The notes beneath the pieces are model-generated. The model searched no databases. It saw nothing but the letters and a program-made list of their open reading frames with translations, and was not told the origin of the DNA. Shown one piece after another: positions 48,108 through 59,576 of a stretch of 64,000 nucleotides of DNA (the first letter of the stretch is position 1; every line of letters starts with the position of its first letter). The stretch covers positions 57,186,001 to 57,250,000 of the forward strand of contig NC_092590.1 of assembly GCF_047663525.1 (NCBI RefSeq), read 5' to 3'. The position numbers and the translations under genes are program-made. Origin of the DNA: Anas platyrhynchos. Taxonomy: Eukaryota > Chordata > Aves > Anseriformes > Anatidae.

Positions 48108-49556
48108 AGTACAAAAATGCCTGGAACACTGTAGTACTGCTGCTCTCTTGACGTTCTCTTAACAATCTATTCCTAATAAAATTAAACGTTCTGCTCCCAT
48201 TTGCTTTGTTATCAATAATAAATCACTTCAACTCTTTTACTGCATGCATCTTCTTAAAACATGCCAGTATCAGTAATCTATATAACAACTTAAGATTTAC
48301 ATAGATCTTTTACTGGCCTGTGCAAATTTTTAAAAATTGCTAATTGAACATATTGTAGAGTTAGCACTTTTCAAATTCCACATTTTCTTTAACATAATGA
48401 ATATATTGCAAACATATTCATCCAAATTAAGAAACCAGTATGTTGGTTAAAACCGGTGTCATTAAGCTCCTATGCTACAGAGGTAATAGTGGCTTGTAGA
48501 TGACAATCCGTAGGCCCGCACTGGAAAGCTCCATAGATTGATGACAATGATATTACAATCTTTGCTCAAAAAATGAAGAGTTTGGATGAGCAAAAAGACA
48601 ACATCTGACGAGCTTTCCTCTGTTTCATTGAGGCAGAAATTGTTTATACGACAAGGAAAATGACATGAGATATTACAGGAGACGTCTATCCACTTTAGAC
48701 ATATTAGGTTTGTACAAATATGATGGCATACTTGGTCAACTGCTTCTTGCTGTTCTCTTGGTATAAAGCTTGTTTTATCTATTTGCTTTTGTCCTAAATA
48801 AATAATTTAAGCAATATTCATTGTTCCATGTTCTGACTTTAAGTCAAAATTACTGCAATAAAAGCCAGTGGGCTGCATTTGAGTGTAGAACTGAAAAGTT
48901 TCAGTTGAAAATAGACTTCCTAGTTAGTTGCCTGAAGGATGTAGGAGGGACGAGAGGTCAGCCTGGTTACTGTCACAGGTAGAAATATCAACTGATCTGA
49001 AAATTTATAATTGCTCTAGAAGATTATATTTTTTTGCTCAGGAGAAGAATCACATTTTTTTATATGAGTGTTTCACCTTACATGGACTGTCTAATTTTTA
49101 TAGATTTTCAGTTTATTAGGTAGCAAACATTGGTATGAATTCCAGATTTTCCCTCACTCATATATAAAGATTTTTCTTTAACTCCAGACAAGGAGGTAAA
49201 TGAAGGTTCAAAGCATAAGGTTTCTTAGACCACTGATCATACAAAAAAAATTTAGAATTATTATTGCACAAGATAGGTTGCGTCATAATCCCCCCTTCTC
49301 CAAAATCTACAAGCTCACACACTCCCTCAGTCTAAAATCTAATTTTTCTTTCAAGAAAACTCTTAGAAAACCTTCCCTGGCCTTAGGCAATGAGGCATTC
49401 AAAGTAGCCGTTCAGAATATTAGTATAAAATACATATTGAATTTAACTGTCCAAAATTCAATTGTTGCCATACTGCAGTCCATATTCCCTAATAGGCCCA
49501 ATCAAATACAAAAAGTAAAAATTACCTCAAACTCAAAGTAACGTTTAACTGTGGGG

Positions 49557-49581
49557 AAAAAAAAAAAAAAAAAAAAAAAAA
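49557..49581. repeat. Poly(A) tract, 25 nt
   Basis: An uninterrupted A-run preceded by GTGGGG. Confidence 0.9.
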
Positions 49582-51114
49582 GGCCATTTTTTGGCTTGGT
49601 TGGTCCCTACCGTGTGCTATCCCAGAGATTTCTGCAATTATTTTAGGACATCTCATTTTTCCTATAACTCATTTATTCATGTCTAGGAAAAACTACTTCC
49701 CAGGTCAAGACACATTCCTTTTGATCTATTCAACAATGCTTTCATATACTTCTGTCAAGAATGTATTTACAATTCAGCCACTGGGACCTTAACACAAAAT
49801 TTCTCTTGTGACTAAAACCCCACCCCTGCTTTTCTGAAATTTAAGTGATTAATTCTCCTGTGGGCTTCTCTTCAGCCCAACCACTCAGCCTAACCAATCT
49901 GGGATGGTACAACTATTCTCTGCAACATCTATTATCTTCAGTTGAAGCAGTGTTAGGTCAATGCTTAATGGTTTTGAAAATACCTTTTGAAGAATATTTC
50001 ACAACTTTTTCTATCTACTGCAGAGCAATTAGCTGCCAAAATCATTCAACCCGATTGATCCAGTTTTATGACAAAGGATCAGCTTCAAATGTCATGTTTA
50101 ACCCTCTTCAGTGTTACACACAAACACTGAAACAATGAGAAGCATAAAGCAGTATCACACCTTGATCCAGAAAAAATGTTTGATTCCATTAAACAGCCCT
50201 ACATTTTTCCTGCTTTAAAAGGTTCTATTTTGGAGTGAATAAGATTAGCTGGATAAAACTCCTGTGTATTTGAAAGCATAGTTTAGATTAGCTATGCTTT
50301 TTCTAACAAACCCAGTTACCTTACTTTGCTTCAGCAGCTATAGAATTTCTTTCTTAGTAGCCGCCGGAACAAAAGATTCAAAAGGCTATAGTTTGCTGGT
50401 ACTGCCAACCACACTTTTCTATAAACTGATAATCCATTAAAGCCCAACGGACTCTGGATAAAATAATTCACCAGAATATTTTTTTAATTGACAGACCATG
50501 TAAAACTAAATTATTGCCTGCTTTTCTCATAAATTAAACAGATTCATAGGTAACAGATGTTAATAGTAATATTTTCCATATAAAAATAGCAATTATAACA
50601 ATATTTTCTATTCTGCCTGAGGTGTAGAAAATAGCTTTAGAGAGCATATTTTGCCAGTATCACTTCTTGTTCCTCTTAAGTCTTTCTTTACCTAAAACCA
50701 TATGTTATGGGTTATTGGCAGAGGGGAGAATTTGTCTGATGTGTGGGGAGTGGTACAGAATGTAAGGGATAAAAAGAAGTGATGAAAAGAGAAAACATAG
50801 AAAGAGCAACCAAGGAAAAAAAATAGTATAAAGCATGATGCTACCTGTCATAGAGCTTGAAGTGATACAGAAAGAAACTGTGTTGGTTATGATGGCAGAG
50901 GTCACAGTAAAAATGAGGAAAACACAAATGTTTCAGTGGAATACAACTTTCAGTTATCTGGTGAAATCATGAAGAATGAAGTTTTTCTGAAGACTGTTGA
51001 GAAGTAGTTATTCCGTTCCAAATTTGTGAGCAAAATTTTTGCTGATGTTCATTGTAATTTGTTGTTCTAACACATAAAATGTCCAAGGGGCAGGGCCATT
51101 AATCTTGTACACTG

Positions 51115-51151
51115 AAAAAAAAAAAAAAAAAAACACTTTTTTTTTTTTTTT
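51115..51151. repeat. Facing poly(A)/poly(T) inverted repeat
   Basis: A19, then CAC, then T15. The two arms can pair into a hairpin with a very short loop. Confidence 0.9.
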
Positions 51152-52020
51152 CCTGGTAACTGAGTCATAATTTTCTCCCTTTTACAGCTTTAATGGTCTT
51201 TTTTATTATTTTTTTTTTTTTCTGAAGGAGTTGGCAACAATTTTTGCCATATAAAGATAAAACAAAGTTAGAAAAAATAAACTCTTGAAATAAACAATCT
51301 CCTCATGAGTTAAAAAGGCAATTTATTTAAAATTTAATGAAATGTGGGTTGTTTTTTTTAATGTATTTGTTGTATTTTGTCACAGCAGCAAGGGTATACA
51401 TAATTTATATCTTGTTTATAAGCCTAACAAATGTGTTTTCCAGAGATAAGGGGTCTGTTTCTAATACCAGTTATTCTTTGCATAGCAGAACTTTCCTAAA
51501 AGGTTTATGAACATTACTTATGATTATTTGTTGATGTTACTGTTTTCTTTAATTGTAGTCCCTCCCTGCATGCCAGAGACCCTAATGCTTATTCATGTCA
51601 TTTGATGATCAGCAGAGATTAACGTTCCTTTAAATAATTCCACAGACCAGCATACTGACACTGGCCTGTAGATGTACAGCTCTGACAAGTAAGAAATATT
51701 TAATTACTGTTTACAGTTATTTTAGGCATCAAAATCCTGGGCACAAGATACTTGTCACTGAATTTACCCAGACGTTTTTAGTTTTGTATCCAGTAGTTTT
51801 GCATCTTGTTTGAAGTATTAAAAATCCAAATGCCAAAAGACTTTTATCAAACTGAACTATATGTGGATTATTTTGTTTAGATTTTCTAAAGAAAAAATTA
51901 ATTCCTACTTAAGAACTGCAATAAAGTGCCATATTTTCAGGAGAACCAACACTGAGAATTGAGCTCTTGGAAATGCACATACTAGTGCTCTTAGCAGAGA
52001 TTAGACTGGAAATGTGATGG

Positions 52021-52090
52021 ATGAAATCTTGGACCCTCTGAATTCAATGACAAAAATACTATTGATTTCGTTGAAGTCAGGATTTCAGTC
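52021..52090. mobile_element. Palindromic MITE-like relic
   Basis: Starts ATGAAATCTTGGACCCTCTG and ends TTGAAGTCAGGATTTCAG. The ends are inverted (TGAAATC-T/C-TG), and the centre carries TTCAATGACAAAA facing CTATTGATTTC. This resembles a short amniote palindromic element with TGAAATCCTGGCCC termini and CATTGACTTCAATGG-type internal arms. It is about 70 bp, non-coding and old. Confidence 0.5.
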
Positions 52091-52714
52091 AGCAAAAAGA
52101 AAGCATTTTTAAAAACTCTGCTTGAAATTCAGTCTCTGCCTCTTATGGGGAGAAACAAGTTGCTGATTATTACGGTGTTATCTTCCTTTCTTCTTTCATT
52201 CTCTGCTCAGCAGCGAAATAACACACACCGGTGGCAAAATAGGTTTTAGAGTTATCACTCAGGGAGATGAATGGAGGACTTGTGTGCTTCACTGCTAGAT
52301 CTACTTTTGTTGCAGGCTGAACTGTCAGCTCTCAGAGGCACCACTGTGTGAGTTTCCTTTTGCAATGTTTTCTTCACTGCGATAGATCCCTAAGCATAGA
52401 TTTTTCTTCCAAATGAGAGCTTCTACTGCAGTTACATGGACAGGATCTGATTTACCACACTGCTGGGAGCTAAGTTGAAGTGACCCCAGCTCACAAGACA
52501 CCCTCTTGGTAATCTGCAAAATTAAACCTCTAAAGAGTCAAGTGGCCTTGAGAACAGATATGAAGTTTGTGTTCATTCTTATCTTCAAGGTTTTTGTGTA
52601 TAGAGCTGGTTTAGCTGTCTGCCTCCTACTCCCTGATGACTATAAACAAGTCTCTGTGTATGTCTCCAGGTGATTTCTCCTTGTACTGAGTTGATACCAT
52701 TAGAACAAGTTATG
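52091..52714. other. Unique interval between MITE and MIR relics
   Basis: No gene recognised. A 64-codon minus-strand frame at 52325-52519 has mixed composition but no known motif. Confidence 0.5.
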
Positions 52715-52862
52715 CTTTGTGGCTGGGAGACTGGGGTATTGGATTTGGACCCAGAAGGGGGAAAAAAGTTATTTTTTCTCTTCAGTCACCGAGCCCCTTG
52801 TGAACTTGGGCAAATTAGTTCACCTCAAAAATTTCTCCGATGTGTAGAAAGGGAATAATTTT
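52715..52862 (+). mobile_element. MIR SINE (amniote CORE-SINE) fragment
   Basis: The key segment is CTTGTGAACTTGGGCAAATT, then AGTTCACCTC, a T/C-rich stretch, and CGATGTGTAGAAAGGGAATAATT. These match in order the MIR core GTGTGACCTTGGGCAAGTCACTTAACCTC...TTTCTCCATCTGTAAAATGGGAATAAT. The upstream GGATTTGGACCCAGAAGG fits the region just before the core. MIRs are ancient tRNA-derived SINEs mobilised by L2. Confidence 0.72.
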
Positions 52863-54664
52863 TCTTCACAAGAAGAACAACCATTTCTTAGGTTATCTTA
52901 GGTATAGCCATGACTGAGTGTGTTGTGGCTGAAGCACTGAAGTATATAGAAGTGGTGGTTCTTGGAGAGAGAGGTAACAGGACTCCTAGAGGTGGCAGTT
53001 CTCATCTTTGTCACTGAATCTGCAACTAAACCTAGAGAAAGTCACCTGTTCTCATTATGTTTTCATTTCCAGGAGCATTTGTCTATTAAACAATGGTTTT
53101 ATTTTTAAAATATTTTTGAATTACATAGAGATCTGGCTTATTTGGGAAGTCTGCAGACATATTTAGGTGTTTTAAAAATGGTAATGGGAAATAAAAGCCT
53201 TTTCATCAGGAAAGCAAAGGACTAGTAAAACAAGAAGCAACGGATATTCAAGGAAGTAATGGAAATGTATGAGTAGTGGATCTCAAAGATTAGCTAGGGA
53301 GCTAATATTTACATGATCTAATTATGGTTTTGATCTCATTGTCAAAATCTGGGGTGTGTTGGTTGCTTTTTTTAAGAGGATAAATTCATGATACAATCCT
53401 GTATACATACAATGAAAGCACATACATCTGTGTTTTTCTGTACACAGTAGGAATAAAACAACAGCAGAAATGGTTTCACTCAAAATTTCAAGTGTCTCAT
53501 ATAGTCTGACCACTGTTTCACAGACTGTTTTGTCTGTCTGTTGTTCATTGCATGTCAGCTGCTTTGTGTTTCTGCTGTTTTTCGCATTTCACACTATTGT
53601 AGATGAACTTCAATGCAATCAGTTAGCCACGTAGGCTCTCATTATTAATGTCTAACTACTTACATGTTACTAGACTGCTAGGAAACCCACCATCCATGTT
53701 TGCATATGAGCTACAATGGTTTGTCCCCCCAGTGGCATGCTACTGCACCCTATAATGTGAAGAAAACCAGACCTCATGAGCTGTTTCCACATGTCCTGCT
53801 TGTAGGTTGCTTCAATTCAAAGCACAGTATCTGGCTAAAGCTTTCCTCCAGCTCTCAGGGTGAGATACTGGTGCATTAATTTGTTTTATGCCTTCAGCCT
53901 CCACAAGTCAACCAACCCTCTCCAGCATGCTCCAGAGCATGGACCATGCTCACTGCTGAATGTGTGATGGTGCATTAGCAGTGTTTGTGATGGATGGATG
54001 AATGTGGACTTGGGAACAGACCTGAACAGCTGTTAAAATAGGGATGTAGACTCACCTTGTCCTGTAACAAATCCCATTGCATTGATGCCAGTACTGGAAC
54101 AGATAAATTGTTTGTCAACAGAAGAGGACTTGTGCCAGGTTATCTTGTTCTCTGAGATCTGGTCAGAGCTGTGCTGCCTGTGGATACCCACTCCTTGTCC
54201 AGGCAGTTCTGATGACACCAAGAAGGGCCAGGTCCACAGATAGCCCAGCAGAACTGTGTCCTCAGTGCTGGATGTCCTCAGGTCAGCTCTGGCTGTCCCC
54301 TGTTGCACTCACATTTTTTCAGTCATCGCTGCAAGAGCCACCTCCTCACTTAACCATTACTGAAAGCACAAAAGCTTTTGATAATACCTTAACAACCCAT
54401 AAAAGAAATACTTCTAGAATACAGTAGTGAGAAATAAAGCTACAAAGTATTATTTACTCATTTACTTTCCCAGAAGGTGAAAAAGTTGGGTGACTGCAGC
54501 AGTTTCATAAATGGCTCTTGAGTAAGTAAGAGTAAATTACTGGTATTTGGTCATAAAGGCTTTAAAAAACAATGGAAGCTTTTAGATGCTCAGTTAATTT
54601 TTCTTAGTATTAGGGTCACCCACATGAATCTTCTGTTAAGCCTGCCTGTGCTTTTCCCTGGCTG

Positions 54665-54699
54665 CAGAAGGTTGCTTAGCAACCTTCTGGGTTGAGTCA
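54665..54699. promoter_or_regulatory. X-box-like palindrome next to AP-1 site
   Basis: CAGAAGGTTGC at 54665-54675 and GCAACCTTCTG at 54679-54689 form a perfect 11-bp inverted repeat around TTA. Its centre, GTTGCTTAGCAAC (54671-54683), resembles the RFX-factor X-box (GTTGCC..GGCAAC type half-sites). Three bases on lies TGAGTCA (54693-54699), the consensus AP-1 heptamer. Enhancer or ciliary-gene regulation is inference; no promoter or exon is recognised beside it. Confidence 0.4.
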
Positions 54700-55414
54700 T
54701 GTGAAAAAGTACTACGATGACAAAAAATGTTCACATTAACAATATTAAAAAAAAAAAAAACCAAAAAAATAGCATGCTTTTCACTTACAAACCATACTTG
54801 ACACTTACCTACACATTAAAAAGAAAACTACAGATTTGGAAACCTTAAAATTTGTTTTTACTTTGCTCAGAGACTTGAGGTGCCAGCATTCACTGAACCC
54901 TAACTTCCAAGTGACTAGTTTTGAATTTTCAATACCCATCTTTTCAGACAAATCCACTCCAGACCTTCAGTGTTCAGACAAATACTCCACTGGTTGCACT
55001 ACACCTTGATAACGGGATAAAATTGGATGTCTCTGCAAAGAGAATTAATGGCATTATGACATTTACTGAACACATAAAGTACTTAAACACATCAAAAAAT
55101 ATGTGACTTTGTAAAGGACTTCAATTTCTAAATGTCAAACTGTCCTTAAAGCAGAAAGATTTTCAAAAGCCTATTTGGATTCCTAATACAAAACTTAGTA
55201 AAATCACTGTCTTTTTTATATATATTTTTTTTCTTCAGAGAGTTGGCATAGCCCCCATCACAGAAATTTCGAGGCAGTAGTATTGCCCAACAGGTGTAAC
55301 TACACAGAGTTTCAGCCAACAAGGATATGATAAGGTAATTTTTAGTTTTCCAAGCTCATACATGATGATTACTTTATGCTTTTCTTTTTACTGTATTAAA
55401 TATTGCCTCCTTCT

Positions 55415-55437
55415 CCCCCCCCCCCCTTTTTTTTTTT
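55415..55437. repeat. C12 T11 homopyrimidine run
   Basis: Twelve C followed by eleven T within a wider pyrimidine tract. Confidence 0.9.
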
Positions 55438-57502
55438 AAAGATAGGTAAATTCACATGTTTATGAAGAACTTGGTTAAACATTTTAATGCTAATATAGAT
55501 AATGTTGTTGTGGTATAGAAGGAGGCAGAGAAAGGAAAACATTAATACAAAGGTATGATTCAATCTTCCTTTGCTGAAAGACCTAAATTCAAATGGTGAC
55601 TTAAAGCAAGATGGTGACATTTACCTTTGTAGTAGTTCAGAATCAGATTCATTTTAAAGAACAATTCTTTTTCTTTTTGTGCTGTATTTCAGCTAGGTGC
55701 AGCAACAGTCTGAACTCTTCCCTGGTTTGGGGAAAATTCCTTCCCTGTTTGGATATATAAACAAAATAAAAAAGGCTCTGATGAACATGTTAATTTGCTG
55801 TTAGAACTATATGAACCCTTTTAACAGATCAGAAATTCATGTTGTTAATCTGATGTCTCCATTACCTTGTATAATTCTATTGTTAATTTAGAGAAGCTAT
55901 CTTATTCTCTTCCATTTCCCCCACTCATGAATGTTCCTGGCTTGTGTTGGTACCTGCCCTGTGGAAAGCAGACTACAACTGCATGTAAGGTAGAGTGTCT
56001 TGTGGATTCAGCACATACACAATGGTCATTTCCTTGCTCTGCCTGATGGGAACTCTTCTTTCCTTCTCTTACATTCATTACTCTTGTTAGTCAGTTAGTT
56101 CCCTTTGTCTTTGGTTCCACCACATGTCTGTTGGAATAAGAATGTATTTTCCTGGCTGGTGAAAGGGTGTGAATTTATATCCTAACCAATGCCTTGCACC
56201 TGCCTGCTGAATTTCCAGATAGATATTATATATTATTTAATGGGAAGTTACAACATCACTATTTTCTTCTTACACGTGCCTACAAGTATGTATTTGTGCT
56301 TTATAAAAATTTAGCATGAAGAGCTCCTTTTGCAAAAGCAAAAAAAATAATCTCTGAACTCTGAGACACAACTCTGTTAAGCAGGAAGACAAAAGTGAAA
56401 TCTGACAACCAGTTACATATGTATATATAAATGTAAATGTATTTATATATGTGTATATATTTTTCATGAGGCAAGGACTAGTTACATGGCAAGACTATCC
56501 CAACAGCTTTATGAGGTACTGTTTGCTTTTTGCTTTTCAAGATTGAAAACAACAGTGCACATAGACAAACAGGGGTCAAGATAGCCAACTCAGGATATTC
56601 TATGATTCTATAATTGACAGAAAAATGTTCTGTAGAAAAACCCCTGTGAGTTGCTCTGCAGGATCAAAGATAACTGAAGATAGGAAATCCCCTGACTTCT
56701 AATTTCTTTCTCGTATTTTAAATAGGCAAGGTATGTCATGGTTACTAAGATGATTATCTGTGGTTTAGGAACATGGAGGAAAATAAGTATTTCTTATAAG
56801 CTTTATGACACCTGAGATTCAACGAACACATTTTGTTTAGTCAGCCTAATATTGATGAGTTGAGTAAGAGTGGCATAAGACTATTAATTTCACAGTGAGT
56901 GGACTGCAGAACATGCAAAGCTTTTATTAAGACTGCCTGAAGCTATAATGTGAACTGCTACCTATTAGTTCCAACTTTATCCCTCACGTAAACACTTGAA
57001 AGGAGTGAATGAGTGTTTAAAAGGGCAGGACTTGTTTGTTGTCTCACAATCCAGTGAAGACATACCTGTGTGAAAATGATGTGAGATCAGACCCAGATTT
57101 TCAATTTATGAAGTTAAAGAAAGAAAATGAAGGCAGCTTTGTTAGAACAGTGTGGAATTTCATAACAAGCCATTGAATATATTGGAAAGGGCTAGAAGGA
57201 AGGGGAGAAAGAGCACATCACTGACATACTTCATCACTTCATATATGGACATCACATTCAATTAAGTGTAGAGCTCTCTGTCAACAAACTTGACACATAC
57301 ACCTAGGGAATGTCAACAACACCCCAGAATCAATATTCAAGTTATGATGGACTGACAGCTAAACAGCTGAGTGAATGTTCCCTGATTTTACCCATTCTTG
57401 CTTCAGAACACTGCAAAGTCCTTGTAGCATGAACAAACAAACTTAATTAAACTAAGGGATATGGCTGAGTACAAACCTAGAGTCAACAATTCATACAGCA
57501 TT

Positions 57503-57528
57503 AAAAAAAAAAAAAAAAAAAAAAAAAA
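57503..57528. repeat. Poly(A) tract, 26 nt
   Basis: An uninterrupted A-run. The minus-strand frame through it is an artefact. Confidence 0.9.
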
Positions 57529-57888
57529 GCTTAATGAAATCTGAATCTGAAAAATGAATCTGAAGATCATTAAGAAACCAAAATATAATTCCGGCAAGTA
57601 ATCTGAAAAGACAAATTCTCAATATCATAGTTTCTATGTAGAATTAAAATCACTACATACCTAGGGGAGAGTTTGGCAGTGCTGCCATGTCATTGCTATT
57701 TCTCTTTTTTGGATATATAAGGACACAAATGCACCATTACCATAGCAGAAAAGACCAGTGGGGTAGCTAGTTTGAAAACTACATATTTGACAATGGCCAA
57801 CATTAGATTAATGAGATGAAGGTTAAACCTCATAATGTTACCTCTGAAATGCTGTTCTTTATAAGTATAAATTGAAAGATGTACAGTT

Positions 57889-57922
57889 AAAGGAGAAAAA
57901 TTTATAAAGGAGAAAAATTTAT
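57889..57922. repeat. Exact 17-bp tandem duplication
   Basis: AAAGGAGAAAAATTTAT occurs twice, head to tail, with no differences, which suggests a recent replication-slippage event. Confidence 0.95.
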
Positions 57923-58411
57923 AATTCCTCAGTTATAATGTTAATTTTGCTACTATTTTAGAATATTTTAGGGGATGACAGCCTTATTATGCTCAGGAAT
58001 CTTCACATTATGTGAGTAGTCTAATGGAAATATATACTTGTTCAAGTTGAGTAGAATATACTAGATTTTAAAGTGTATTTATCTATTTACTGTGAAGATC
58101 AACTAAAAAATGAGTTTATCCTTATGGGTCCTTACCTCGGTATCTTTTTCCTACTTTAAAATGAACATTAGTAATAGATGCCAATTATTTTGATTTGTTG
58201 AGGCTGAAAATGCAGTATTTGGTATTTCTACTTTCGTATGACTGACCTATTCATCATAATTTTGGTATTTAAGTACAGTTTTAAAATGTTCAAGGAATAT
58301 GAAGAGAGATAATAGCACAAAAAGATCTGATGTGTGTTTATCATCTTTACATTACAAATGGCTCACTTATAACACACCTACTGCCTTAAAAATATTGCCT
58401 TGTAGAAGAGT

Positions 58412-59335
58412 TACTCGTGGAGTCACTGAATAGTTGGGGTTGGAAGGGAGATCCAACTACCCTGCAAATTGCATGGGACTGTGTCCAGTTCAGTTTTGAG
58501 TATCTCCACAGATGCAGACTCCGCAAGTTCTCTGGGCAACCTGTTCCAGTGTTTGACCACCCTCAGCATAAAAAAAAAAGAAAAAAAAAAAAAAAAGTGT
58601 TTTCTTGTGTTCAGATTGAATTTCTTATTTTCAACTTTGTGCTCTCAGTGAACACTTCTGAGAAGAGTGTGGCTCAGTTTTCTTCATTCTCTCTCATTGG
58701 ATGTTCGTATGCAATGATAAGATGTCCCCTGCAGATTCTTTCTCCAGGCTGAACAGTAACAGCTCTCTCAACCATTTGTCACAGGAGAGATGCTGCAGTC
58801 CCTAAATCATTTCTGTACTGGTCTCCCTTCAGTATACTGATGTCTCTCTTGTTCTGGAGAGCCCAGCACTGGACTCAGCTTTCCATATGTGGCCTCACCA
58901 GTGGTGAACAGAGGGAAAGGATCACCTCCCTAAGCCTGATGGCAGGGAGTTGCCTATTACATCCCAGGAGCCTGTTGGTCTTCTTTGCCACCAGGGTGAA
59001 CTGCTGACTCATGGTCAGCTTGTAATCTAGGAACAGATACCCACTACAACAGCACACGTTGGTCTGCCTTATAATTTTGATTCATAAATGCTCAGCTGAC
59101 TCCTGTCCTAAGGTAGACCTGCACATAGTCTAACTGGTTTTTGGCCTGTCCTTTCTAGAAAAATCTGAATCCATTCTTTGCAGCACTGCTCTCATGAGAA
59201 TTATTCCACCATGTCTTTATGATTCTAGTGAAATCACAATCCTGTAAATACACATGCTTCTGATTTCTCCCGTTTTTCTTCCAACTCCATGCTATATGCA
59301 TTACTGTACATCTTTCAGAGGCACCCAAGCATACT
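58412..59335 (-). mobile_element. CR1 LINE, old copy with internal deletion (EN joined to RT)
   Basis: Reading the minus strand from high to low coordinates: at 59335-59100 there is decayed apurinic-like endonuclease sequence, with MYSNAYSM near 59305 (CR1: LYTNARSM) and TWWNNSHESSAAKNGFRFF (CR1: TWWD.SHDWS...GYRLF) near 59200. Next, at 59057-58875, comes RT thumb sequence: DYKLTMSQQ, LVAKKTNRLLGC, REVILSLCSPLVRPH. Then comes the 3' UTR down to 58412, where TAGTTGGGGTTGGAAGG is seen without octamers. The remaining endonuclease and whole RT palm are missing between, so this is an internal deletion. An A-rich expansion lies at 58570-58596. It contains stops and frameshifts throughout. Confidence 0.85.
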
Positions 59336-59576
59336 GATTTCCCAGTTCAGGCTTGAGAGCTTTCTCCATAAAGCTGTTTTGCATGCACTTCTGTCTCTAC
59401 ATGCCTATGCTTGAGGTCGTTCCACTTCAGCTCTATTTTGTTGATTGCTATGTCCTTTTTGTTCACATCAACCCAGGCCCATAGCTTATCTACCCCATCT
59501 ACAACTTCCTTACTATTTTGTTCAGGAACCACTCCCTCCTGTGTCAGTATTATGTTATATATTATGGTATGCCTTA
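59336..59576 (-). other. Open region upstream of the CR1 endonuclease, possibly CR1 5' part
   Basis: A minus-strand frame ends at a TGA at about 59347 and is open upstream to about 59560. It reads EVVDGVDKLWAWVDVNKKD, IELKWNDLKHRHVETEV and AKQLYGESSQA. Its charged, mixed composition is unlike chance frames. Because it sits just 5' of the CR1 endonuclease start, the simplest reading is the ORF1/ORF2 junction region of the same CR1. I cannot confirm that from memory of the consensus, so a captured host fragment remains possible. Confidence 0.35.

Larger units (their letters stand above)
46107..52020. other. AT-rich unique sequence, no gene seen
   Basis: Contains CTTT repeats at about 46598-46615, an ATA array at 46693-46712, poly(A) at 49557-49581 and the A19/T15 hairpin at 51115-51151. 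The frame at 49200-49541 (113 codons) has no recognisable domain and is not called. Confidence 0.6.
52863..58411. other. AT-rich unique sequence, no gene seen
   Basis: Holds a C12/T11 run at 55415-55437, poly(A) at 57503-57528, a 17-bp tandem duplication at 57889-57922 and the hairpin/X-box site at 54665-54699. Open frames are short and unconvincing. Confidence 0.6.

Noticed and set aside
56594-56612. ATTCTATGATTCTATAAT looks like a CR1 tail.
   Set aside because: No CR1 body sequence precedes or follows it on either strand. Two octamers alone are not enough.
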